A stretch of DNA of 64,000 bases from Atherinomorus stipes (taxonomy: Eukaryota; Chordata; Actinopteri; Atheriniformes; Atherinidae): NCBI GenBank assembly GCA_023101725.1, contig JALJCO010000083.1, positions 972,501-1,036,500 of the forward strand. Reading direction: 5' to 3'. The notes under the pieces were generated by a model. The model made no database searches. It was not told the DNA's origin and saw nothing but the letters and a program-made list of their open reading frames with translations. Of this stretch, positions 11,095 to 21,800 are shown piece by piece. Position 1 is the stretch's first letter. The number at the start of each line of letters is the position of its first letter. The position numbers were made by a program, and so were the translations under genes.

Positions 11095-14053
11095 CAGTTA
11101 CACACTTGGCAAGGTAGACGGCACACACAGCTCCGGGGTGCAGATGTGGGAGCACGGTGGGTAAAACCAAGTGAGGGTTGATCATGTCGAGAGCCGCCTG
11201 CACATGAACACATGTAGACGAATAAGCCGATGTCATGAGATCAAACTCCTGCAGCATTCATGCATGTTCATGAAAAAGCTCTGACCGCGTGGAAGCCCCG
11301 CCCAGCGAGGAGCGAGGAGGCCGTGCAGAGGTCAGCGTTGTGGAACCGCACGTTGTCGGGCCACTCTCGTCCTCGCCGCACGTTCCAGGACGTCCTCCAG
11401 CGCTCGTAGTTCAGCACGGCCCTCCTGTGGTGGTCCTCTCTGACCTCCAAGCTCAGCACGCGGCCCCCGGAGCCCACTGCATCGGTTACATTCAACGCAC
11501 TGGTGAAACACACTCAAACAGCTCTGGATGTAAATAAAAGTGTGCTCATGGTTTTTAATGAGGACAGTTGCACTCATGGGGAGAATCGCTCTCCGGGGCA
11601 GAAGTTCACAGTAAAATTCATGCTCACTTTTAACCGCCAACTTTGCTTCAGTATCACTTCGGTTTGTATTAAACTGATCGTTTAATGATTATTCTCATCA
11701 GCTCATCTTGTAACATCACTCTCGACCAGCTGTGTGCGCTTTAAAGGGGAATTTCATTTTTTTTTTTAACCTGGGGTCTGTTTTCATATGCCCTTTCATA
11801 TACAGTCGTCCTCAAAATTATTCATACCCTCCAATTAAAGAAGAAAAGTAATCAGCCATAAGTGAAATAAGCTGAAATTTACAAAAGTAATAATAAATAA
11901 AAATTCTAAGAAAATCATGACAATGATTTTGAATCGTGGTTCGAAAGACATTTTGTAAACAAACAAAAAAAAGTAAACAAGCATGATGGGGCTCTGAAAT
12001 TAAAATTTTGTTGAGCACCATTTTGTGGCAATCGCTGCAATTATGTGTTTTTTCAAATGTTCAAAAAGACGTCTGCACCTGTTGACAGGTATGTTGGTCT
12101 GCTGTTCATGGGAAAAGTGCTGTCTGGGACAGTTTTGTTTATTTATTTTATTATTATTATTATAATAACTTCCCACTACAATTCAAAAGCAATATTCTAT
12201 TTCACTAAATTACAATTTTGAAATTTTTTATTTATTATTAGTATCTTTAGTTTCATGTTATTTGAATTACTATTTTGAATCTAGCCTTTTATTCAATTGG
12301 GAGGTATGAATAATTTAGCCGGGCAGGCAGCCTAGCAGCCCAGCTAATGATAAGTATGGGGCAACTGGCCCCCGCGCCCAAGTTTGCCCTAAAAACATGC
12401 TTTTTTTTCCACAAACAACCTTAACCACTCCACAGAACATCCAAGGCAAATCATTTCTAACTTCAGACTATCTGTGTAAATGCAGAGTTAACAGAATAAT
12501 GTTACAAATAAAACTAAACTGCATTTTGTTGCATTTTGATTGTTGCTGCTGAGACACAGTTTTGATTCCTGTATTTGGCAGCGGAGTGATGTCATCTGCT
12601 GCTATGTGCATGAAGGAATCTTATTACACAAATTTCATTTTAAATCTGATATTCTGTACCTTCTAAATACCTTAAATAAAGTTCAGAAAAAAAAAAATCT
12701 TATTACACAAATAGCAGTAACCATACCTCTATGAACCAGCATACACTGACAAAGGTAGGAACACTACCACCCAGAAGCAGAGTATATCATTCCGCACCTG
12801 GTAAGAAACTAGTTCCTCAATAAGTAATGCAAAATTAGTCATACAAGGCTATTTTTACTTGTTTGACACACAAGTTTACTAGTTTAACACGGCACTTGCA
12901 CAGATACGCTTGCTGATTTGCCTCAGATCTTCTGTGGAGTGGATAAGATTGGTTTTAATGACAGGCTAGCAGATTCCTATTGACTCACACTAGCATTAGC
13001 ATCAGCAACCTCCTGGAACTAGAATAATGGGATGAAATATGTTGAAACTGTCTTCAGTGATAAGTAGTACCCTGGCTCAGCTGTAAATGAGGCCATATGT
13101 CAAAAATCCTGAACTTCCCCTTTAAGGTCAAACTGGATGAAAGTAAAGCGAGACTGCTGACCTGCTCTGGACAGGAACAGAGCCATGGCTCCTGACCCAG
13201 AGCCCGACTCCAGCACATCATCTCCCTCTGTGACGTCCATCATCATCAGCATGGTGGCTGCATCCTGAAAGAAGGTTGCAGATATTGAAACAGACTCTGA
13301 AACTGGACTAAGTTAAGATCTTCAGACTTAGTCTACCTTCGGGTAGGCGATTGCAGGTCCTCTCTTCATGTGCAGCACATAGTCCTCCAGACTGGGTCTG
13401 CGTATGAAGATGGAAACCCCTCTGCCGGTCCTCAGGAAGCTGCCTGCAGGTTTCCCGGCGATGTCGTCATGCTGGATGATCCCCCAGCTGCTTTGCAGAC
13501 GTGCTCCCGTCTGAAGCTGGAACATTTTCCTGAACTCCACACGCTTCTTTCGATATTCAGCCATGAGCAGCTCCCCAAAGGTGAGCAAGCTCTCCCCAGG
13601 AAGGGTGGGGGGAATCTCCTTTTCCTCATGGTGGATTAAAGTGTCTCTCTCCTCAGCTGCCTGATCTGCATCCAGATCTTTCGGGAATGTCTCGGGGCTT
13701 CTATCCTGGTCTGCATTCCCATCCTGTTCCTGCAGGTCCTGCTCCCTCAGCTGCATGACCTCAGGGCTCAGGGAGTCCTGAGGCAGCAGGCTGCTGATCC
13801 TCTCCAGCGGGGACAGGTGTCGCCTCCTCCTGGACAGCAGAGCCTGCCTGGATGCCAGCTTGGCGCTCAGGGGTGAGGAGTCTGAGCTGTCACCCCTGTC
13901 CTCGTTACATCTCACAGATGCAGTGGAAACATGTCTCATGTTCCTTCTACTTTTAGCAAGTTTCACAAAAATATTCTGTCTGTTGTGTTTTTGACTGGAT
14001 GTGCAAACCGCCACCAGCCTTTGCATTGATATCAACCTGAAAGGCACAGCCAT
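8202..14053 (-). CDS. trmt61b: tRNA (adenine-58-N1) methyltransferase, mitochondrial
   Basis: Makes m1A58 in mitochondrial tRNAs, using SAM. Coding exons, in order: 14053-13337, 13264-13162, 11476-11286, 11197-11106, 8667-8477, 8402-8316, 8236-8202. They sum to 1416 bases, 471 codons plus TAG; human TRMT61B is about 477. All introns are GT-AG and the phase is continuous. The start ATG at 14053-14051 is the first after an in-frame stop and has G at -3 and +4. The N-terminus is basic with no acidic residues for about 50 codons, fitting a mitochondrial presequence. Family motifs: GELLMAEYRKKRVEFRKMF; SSWG...DIAG; IRRPSLEDYVLHMKRGPAIA; SAM-binding motif ESGSGSG (about 258-264); SLEVREDH with acidic E284; ALDMINPHLVLP; a tail SIPYIARP ... 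AFLVKLRK. The last exon adds only 11 codons. The gene is head to head with wdr43. The variable region (about 50-150) is poorly conserved, as expected. Confidence 0.95.
10740..11012. mobile_element. Fragments of hAT-like MITEs
   Basis: Contains TTGCGAGATTTCG, TTTTTAAATAT and TGTCGGCATAT in the same order as in 5700-5800, then a second fragment with GACAGCCCTA and GATATCGGTATA and, at the right, ATTGATCAGCCCTA. The termini are too decayed to give target duplications. Confidence 0.5.
11060..11089. repeat. (TA)n microsatellite
   Basis: About 14 uninterrupted TA units inside trmt61b intron 4, 17 bp past the exon 4 splice donor in transcript direction. Confidence 0.95.
11803..12326. mobile_element. 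Tc1/mariner-derived MITE
   Basis: The left end CAGTCGTCCTCAAAATTATT is followed by CATACCCTCC and preceded by TA. The right end reads GGTATGAATAATTTAGCC. The interior (GCATGATGGGGCTC, CACCTGTTGACAGGTAT, AGTTTCATGTTATTTGAATTA) is shared with the element at 61762-63428. No transposase. Confidence 0.75.
12634..12695 (+). pseudogene. 62-bp retroposed mRNA 3' tail
   Basis: Flanked by perfect 17-bp direct repeats AATCTTATTACACAAAT (12617-12633 and 12696-12712; the first two A of the right copy could belong to the tail). The insert carries AATAAA at 12675-12680, then TTCAG and an A-run from 12686. This is the full signature of LINE-driven retroposition, but only about 50 nt of the source transcript was copied. 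The source gene cannot be told. Confidence 0.8.
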
Positions 14054-15739
14054 CACTAAAGGTTTTAACAAAGAACCACACACAAACTAAACTGAGCTGC
14101 AGAAACAGATCCAGATACTAACACGCCTTATTTACCTGCAATTTAAACGCCTCAAAGCAGACATCCTAAGATATTATCGGAAACTTACTTTACAGATATT
14201 GTAATGATTAAAAGCAATCTCGTTTTCATTACCCTTCATTTTTAGGCTGTTTACAGAACCGAGTAGGTCACTGAGCTGAGGGAAACACCGCTGAAGCACA
14301 TGTGAACAACGTCATAACTAAGCGCCTAGTGTAGTAATTTAAGTTGACCAGCAGAGGGAGACATTAACCAACATGACTCATTCATGGACGGTCGGAATGT
14401 AAGCTTTTATCCTCTCACTTATATCGTTACTTACATAAAGACAAACAAAAAACTTATGACCACCTCTGAATTCATAGAAAGGTACAGCTAAGCCAAAATA
14501 TAGCTTAATATATAGCTTCTAACAAGAATCCTTCAAAGGAAAGCCTTGAAATGTCCTTGAGGAAGCAAAGTATAAGCATATAATATTCTTGCTATCCATG
14601 AGATTTATAAAAATCCAGATCCGACAATCAATATTATTAATATTGTTTGAGATGCTGCAAAAAACATATTTGAACCTGTAGTTTTGTTTAATACATCTGT
14701 GTATTTCCTTTACAATTGAGCTTTACATTTTTGAACATATGTTTTGCCTTTGATTATTTTTGATAATGCATTGCTTGTAACTGTCTGTGAGAAGTTGTAA
14801 TAAAGTTTTTTTTAAAAAAAAAAAAAAAAAGACTTGTGCTGACGCAGAATATTGTCTTTGAAGACTATTGGATCATTTGTTAATTGATTTCATTCATCTA
14901 CAGTGACTTTTGCTGTTGAAGCATTTGTGAACTGTGAAATTTCTTATGCAAATATAAACCAGAGAGCTTATAGTGGGCTACAGGATATTAAATAACTGAA
15001 AAAGCTAGAATAAGGTTTCTCAAAGGGGGTTATACGTACCCCTAGGGATTGTTGGATACACTCCACAGGGTACATGAAAAAATAAAAGGGGAATAACTTA
15101 TGTCTTTCCTGCTTACTATATCTGACTCCAGTTTGCATAATAAGGTGTTTAGAGGGTTATTATTACTCTACAAATGTAAAAATATTCACATACATACATT
15201 TAAAATAGCTTGGATATTGTGAAAATATAAGAATATTTTAATCATAATGTGAAACATTCTTTCACTCACAGATACTAACGGTTAAATAATTTGTGATTTT
15301 GTAGATCTATTGGGACTTGTAAGTTGCAGTGAATGTGTAAATTAGAAAATGTATAAATGTGTTCATATGTAAAATAAATATAACTAGAATAAGTACTATA
15401 GATGAAAGTTGAAAAAGGGAATAGCCTATAATATATATAACCCCCCCCCCTCTAAAAATTTGTTTAATTAATACAAATTAATAGAATATCAATTTGAGCA
15501 ATTTCATATATACATTTTAAATTAAAATGATAAAATGTTCATTAAAGATAAATGGGAAAAAATGTGAAAAATAAAATCCCATAAACGTATAACAAAATAT
15601 TGCTCTGAGTGAAGTTACCTTTCTCAAGAAATTTCAGATTGTTCATATTGTGCTTTGAATAAAGAGCGCCACTGCCTGTGAAGCCTAATATGAGAAGAGA
15701 ACCTGAACGCATCATTTCAGCACCCTGCTTGTTTTAGGG
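14054..15739. other. Spacer between trmt61b and wdr43 starts
   Basis: The trmt61b 5' UTR and promoter must lie in about 14054-14400. No TATA box is evident. From about 14450 to 15600 the sequence is strongly AT-rich without recognisable genes. An AATAAA at 14801-14806 followed by T and A runs to 14830 resembles the end of a retroposed transcript. A C-run lies at 15441-15450. Confidence 0.5.
14801..14830 (+). repeat. AATAAA plus A-run (possible retroposed 3' end)
   Basis: GTAATAAAGTTTTTTTTAA leads into an A-run of about 18 that ends before GACTTG. No matching target duplication was found upstream, so retroposition is only suggested. Confidence 0.35.
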
Positions 15740-15847
15740 CAGCGGCCAATGGGAGAGCAGTGCGGCTGACGTGCTATTGCGCATGTCCTCAGATGGCCGC
15801 ACGTGTTTGCAACTACGGCGCATGCACACGCAAGCAGCGCTACAGAA
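15740..15847 (+). promoter_or_regulatory. wdr43: wdr43 core promoter / 5' UTR with NRF1, E-box, CRE and CCAAT sites
   Basis: Within 108 bp before the start codon lie CCAAT (15746-15750), a CRE-like TGACGTG (15767-15773), an NRF1-like TGCGCATG (15778-15785), a GATGGCCGC YY1-like site (15792-15800), a perfect E-box CACGTG (15800-15805) and a second NRF1-like GCGCATGC (15818-15825). ATGGCGG at the start codon itself also fits YY1. There is no TATA box. The set is typical of housekeeping and ribosome-biogenesis genes; factor binding is inferred. Confidence 0.65.
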
Positions 15848-18800
15848 ATGGCGGCCGACGGTGGCAGTTCTTCGTTGCAGCTACCCTGCGTTTTTTCACC
15901 CAAATCACAACAGTACTTATCTGTGTGCGCTCAGGATGGCAGACTTCGCATCTGGAACACAGACAGTAAAACACTTCAGCGAGAATACGTGCCTTCAGCT
16001 CATTTGAGTGCCACTTGTACGTGCATAGCCTGGGGACCATGCCGGACAGTCAAGGTACGTGGGGTGCTGTGGGAAACCCTACTGTTAGCTGCCGTTGCTA
16101 GCAAGGCCTGCGCAAGCTACGCGTGATAATGTATCATCCAAGTGCACACATTTGAATCAACCGAAAGGCACAGTAACCCAGAAGAAGTTATATAAAGCTG
16201 GAAAATGCTGCTTTCTGTTGTTACAGACGCTGTATGTGCGCGTGACGGACGTGATAAGCAGAATAGCCACATTAGCAACTAGTTAGCATTGAGTAGCTGT
16301 TCAGAACGCACATGTTAGTCCCACATGGTGGATAAAGAAATCCCCAAAGTCTCGTAATTTCAAATTTTACGGCTAGTTTACACCAAATAATCTATTAAAA
16401 TAGCTTTATTAATGCGACTATTTATTTAAAGCTGTTTATGAGCTGTTACAACTGAAAGAAAGTCGTTATTTAAGTTAGCATCAGCCCACTTCAGAAGCGC
16501 GTGCCACCATGACAGAGTAAGAGGTCCACATGTAACAGGTCTCTTTCGCAAGTGAAACTTCTGTCACAATTTTATACGTTTCCAGGTTAATAATCCTAAT
16601 AAAACGATTACGTGTTACTTTTGCATCACCTTAGTGATGTTTGCAAACTACTTGTCGACAATTCAGTTTTGAGAAAAATCAGTTAAACACGTGATTGGTG
16701 GGTCCAAATCAACTTTGTTAACCAGTTTATTTGTGATATTTTGGCTTTGCAGGAGGGACCTCAGAGGAAGAAGAGGAAATCGGAGGCAGTACGGGTGGAG
16801 GAGAAGGTTGATCTGTTGGCAATGGGTACAGCAGCTGGTACTGTGCTCATTTACAGTACAGCTAAAGGAGATCTGCACTGTACCCTGGTGAGTTTGACCC
16901 TCAAGTTATTGTTTAAAAAAATGGTGATTTAATCCTTTTCCCTAAAAAAAAACATCTAAACCCAAAAGAGTTTAATTTATTCCCCTCTTCGCTTGTGCTT
17001 ACGGTGTTGGTGTGTCTCACTGTACAGATAAACATCAGCCTTTCATACCATGACAAGTAAGCTAGCTAATTAATTAAAAGAAGTTAATATATATTCAATT
17101 GATGTCGTGAAAATAGGTGATGGTGACATTCTCAAAATGAGGAGTAACTCTGCGGCCCTGGAAAGGGGCGTGGCTTTAAAAAAAAGCATGGGTCTGTCAG
17201 AATGATTAAGGTGTCTATTATTATGAATGAAATGCAGCTGACACTCAGTATAGATGTATGCTTGCTATGTCTTACCAGTTCATTCACTGCTCAGTTTGCA
17301 GCGTATTTAACAAACATACTGGCTTTTAAAGCTGATTGCACACTTGAATTAAAGTCCTAAAATTTTATATTCTGTGGAAGAGTGGCATGCAAATGTTTCC
17401 CTTCCTTCTTTTAAGTCTATGGGAGATCAGCAGATAAGCCAGCGTGCAGGAGTATTTACTGTTGAGTGTGTGTTTGGACACGCTGACGTGATGTGGATTT
17501 AGCTAGTCAGTGATGGAACCTGCTTTGATAGAACGGAATCGATTAGTTGCAGTTGTATTAAATAGGGGTGTAACGATTCGGTCAAACAACGATTTGATTC
17601 ATATCACGATTCATGGTTTCTGATTTGATTTCAAGTCACTGAATTGAATAGGATCGTACCGTTCTAAATGAACCAATATCATTCATGAATCGAATCTTTG
17701 TTAATCGAATCTTTGTTAACCATCGTTACACCCCTAGTATTAAAAGATGTCTATTAGAATTGAGAATGAAAAGTCTGAATATTCGATAAGTTTTCTGTAT
17801 TAGATATGGAAACTCAAAACATGAAAGTAAATGTTGTTCCCAACATAAGGAATTCTGTGCATAAGGATTGTGTTTCACCTTTAAAATGACTAGATTTTTT
17901 TTTTTTTTCACATTTTTCCTACCAGGATGGAGGTCATAGTGGAGGAGTGAACTGTGTTGACTGGCACCCTGAAGACAGCTTATTGTACAGCGGCTCAGAT
18001 GACACGAACATTGTAGAGTGGGACCTGCAGACAGGCAAGACACGGAGGTCAGTATCTGTATTTGGGATGCATAAAACTCATGTAAATGTAATAGCAGCAG
18101 GCCCCGATTAAAGCAAAACATACACTCAATAATTTTTATCATTTCTGTCAATATAGAGCATTAATAGCTGCTTTCGGACACCTCAGATTTTGTTCTATGA
18201 ACTCGCCCTCTTCAGGGGAACTTTCATTTTGCATCCGCACATGAGTCAGGGACCTTGATAGTGACAAATGTGACACAACCGTCTGTATTAGTTTTGTGCC
18301 CCAACAAAACAAAACCCACGAAAAGTAAGAAGAAAAGATAACACCTCTGTTTTCCTGGTCTGCATGACGAGATTATTAATCACGGATGATCACAGCGTCT
18401 CACAAAGAGGCTGGAAGAGCACAGAAAGAGCAGGAGACAAAGAATTGAATGGCAGGTGATACTGTGTTTTATGGAGGAAGAAAGGAGGGCAGAGCGCCGA
18501 AGATAAAGGAGACAACATGGAAGTTTAATTAATTGAACATGCGCCGGTTGTATCTGTGTCATATCTGTAAACATTTAAGATGCTATTCTGTTTGCGTTTA
18601 GTGGCGACAAAATACTAAACACCTTCATCATATTGGTTCCTATGGAACCACAAAAAGATCCTGCCTCAGAGTAGGAGCTAAAATGGTTATAGAAACTGAG
18701 TTCCTGTCTGTCCAAATGTGCAAAAAAAACAGCCACGTTCCTGAGAAGGTTCTAGGAACCTCAAAAGGCCCCTAATGTTGCCTTCAGAGGGAGCGGCAGA

Positions 18801-21800
18801 TTGTCGTGTAGACTTGGAAGGAATGGAAGAACTTTGAAGCTGTAGTTTATTGCACATTTTTGTGATTTCTGTTCAGTCTGTACAGGTCTTGTTCTCTGAG
18901 GGGGATTTCCCACCAGGATAGTCCAGGGACTCGGTCCGATTTGGGGGGGGGGTTCTGAAAATTTTCGCACCTTTCTTTGCTTCGGACAGTTAACTGCATT
19001 AACTAATGTGGACCAAACAGCCTGGTTAAACCACCATAGTTAAACAACTGCCTGCAAGGGGGCGATGCTCCCCAATACAACCACTGATCAATCATGAAAA
19101 AGCAGGAAGAAGAAAAATTGTCATCACTTCTATTAGGTGCGCTGGGTGTCTATGCACTGGATAGTCCTATCGTACGTTTGCAAGTAAACCAAGACCTCTG
19201 GCTTTCAGGGGGACCAGAGTCCACTTCTTTGGTGTGCACCAGAGTATGGTTGGTGTTCAGACTGCGCCAAACGAAGTGGACTATCTGTGGAATCGGACCA
19301 CAGTCCACTTGAAACGGACCAAACTGCCACAGTGTGAACCCGCCCTGAGAACAATCTTTAGTTGGAACCAATGAACTTTGGTCTTTTTTACATTCGATTA
19401 TTATTTTCTCCTCTGTTGGTCCTGTGAAACTACAGGCACCAACTTGTGGGCAGAGGAAACTGTTAAAGCTGGCCTTTGGCCATTATGGAAAAAACTATCA
19501 GTCATCAGGAGTTGATGTAAAGTTGTACATACACACATAAGGATTAATTAAATCTTGGTAGAGTTTTAGACCACACAAACGAGGATTGAAATCAGGCATT
19601 GAATAGTTATGATTGTTCTTGTGTGCTGCTAGATCTAGAACCTGGTCCTCTGAGCCAGAAATCCCACATGATCTAACCTGATCTAACAAAAACTTAAAAA
19701 GCACTCGGAGAGCGCAGACCTCCGCCAAGTCGCTCATGTCCCCCTCATATTGTGATTCATACCTAAACTTCTATTGCTACATGTCTTTTATTAAATTTTG
19801 TTTCTGTTTATAAAGTTTAAACTGGAAAGTTCACAGTTTATATTGTACCTGGTACATTATAGAACTCATTCAGATCCTTTCTTGTAGGGGTGCACCGATT
19901 GATCGGCCAGCCGATCGATCGGCTCCGATTTCCATAATTTTGGGGGATCGGGGATCGGCCGATCAATAAATGTAAAACCGATCTTATCTACCGATCGTAT
20001 TTACTTCCACTAAAGTCATTTTTGGTGGTTTAAGTTTGTTAGTTTGTCTTGTAGATTATTTTATTAATTACTTATACCTTATTATATGCATTGCAAAATA
20101 AGCAAAATATTGTTGTGAACTTTATTTTTAGTAAGAGGCTCAAAGCCAGTTTGAAATGCAACCAGTTGAGCTAGTTTTGTGTTTAATAATGTGAAAAATG
20201 AGACTGAAGGAATGGAAATTATATTTTTGTAGTTTGGACAGCAATGCTTGAAACTTTTCATTTATATTGAAGAACAGTAGCTTGTGCAGTTAAAACTAGT
20301 TTGCATTGTACTACAGGTATTGTTTGTTAAAGGAGTGATGACATAGCAGTTAAAAACTAGTTTATGTTGTTGGCATTACTGCATATGTAAATACTCCAAA
20401 GAAAAAAACTGCATTTTTTATAGCGGAGTATTGTTTTGAAACGCCAGACCTCACTTCCTCAGTAATACAGTTGGGTCCGGTGATGATATGGAGCTTTACC
20501 CGGAGACCACGTTGACTTCATTTTGATTGGCTACACCTTATTTCGCTATGACCTTATTTGGAGAATCTAGGTCACGCTGCAGTCGGAGTTTGCTAAAGGC
20601 TAACTGCTAGCAACATGGGCACTTCAGACAGTGAGCTACGTTTATCAGACAAGACAGCATTTAGAAAATAAATAAACTTACAGGTAATGACAAGGTTGTG
20701 GTCGCCTCCCTCAGTGTTGCTGCAGAAGTTTTCTTTTAAATCCATTTGTTTGAAAATCCAGACCTGACTGCACAGAAGTTACTACTAGCTCCATACACGA
20801 AGCTGAATCAGACAGGGAGGGGAGGGGGGAGCGGACGGTGCATAAACCGTTAGGAGAGAGAGAGAGAGAGAGGGGGGGGGCTGTTTACTTGATAGTGTGC
20901 TCTTATTGGAGCACTTAAGTTACGTAGAATGATAGAACTACGTAGAATGATAGAACTGCGTAGAATAATAAGCTGCTGTCTGATTCAACTGTTTCTGAGC
21001 AGAGAGACAAAGCTGACAGACCATAAACAGGAACTTTGATTCTCACTCTGGACATTCACATGGCCTCATCAGTGCACAACAGATCATATTATACACCCAA
21101 AACCCCAGAAAAGTGAAATTTGATGTCATGGCACCTTTAATAAAGCAAAATTGGTACATTGAAGATGTTTGCTGTCAATTTTCCAGAAAAATTGGTATCG
21201 GCAAAAATCGGTATCGGCGGGTCAGATTTCTTAAAGATCGGCGATCGGTGATCGGCCAGAAAACTGCAATCGGTGCACCCCTACTTTCTTGTAATTTTTT
21301 ACCAAACACTTGGGCCATTTGTATGGAGTTATATGCAAAAATCCCCAAATTTAGCCTCTCTCACAACAATAAAGAATCCTTCAAAAATTCCTGAATCCAG
21401 AAGGTGATCCGGATCATCACCAAAATTTAATGGGTTCATCCTTGGGCTGAGGCACACGGCTGGTGAAAATTTCAGGTCAATCTGTCCAGAACTTTTTCCG
21501 TAAAATTGCTTACAGGCAAACAAACCAGCGCTACCAAAAACACAACCTCCTTGGTGGAGGTAATGAAGATGAACATGGCTACATCTGGGAAAAGCAACAT
21601 GCAGCATGAAAAAAACACAAGATAATTAAGTCACGAATATTAAACAATTTTGATGCTTTTGATTGTTGGCACCGACACCTTTTAGAGTCGATTCTCGGGA
21701 CAAATTCACACTTAACTCACCTAAGACCACAAGATAATTTTGTAAGACTAAAGATAATCAGGCATTTGCCATTCTTGTTCCAGAAATCAGGGCAGAAACA

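Larger units (their letters stand above)
8668..11105 (-). other. trmt61b: trmt61b intron 4
   Basis: A 2.4-kb intron. Bases 10740-11012 hold fragments of hAT-like MITEs, including a piece (TTGCGAGATTTCG, TGATGTCGGCATAT) related to the interior of the 5206-5999 element. A (TA)n run lies at 11060-11089. No coding frame or RNA gene was recognised in 8700-10700. Confidence 0.6.
11477..13161 (-). other. trmt61b: trmt61b intron 2
   Basis: A 1.7-kb intron. It holds a Tc1-type MITE (11803-12326) and a tiny retroposed fragment (12634-12695), with a remnant of the CAACCTGG repeat family near 11755-11790. Nothing else was recognised. Confidence 0.6.

Noticed and set aside
13370..13639. + strand frames opposite trmt61b exon 1
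   Set aside because: Antisense to a confidently assigned exon; no family signature.
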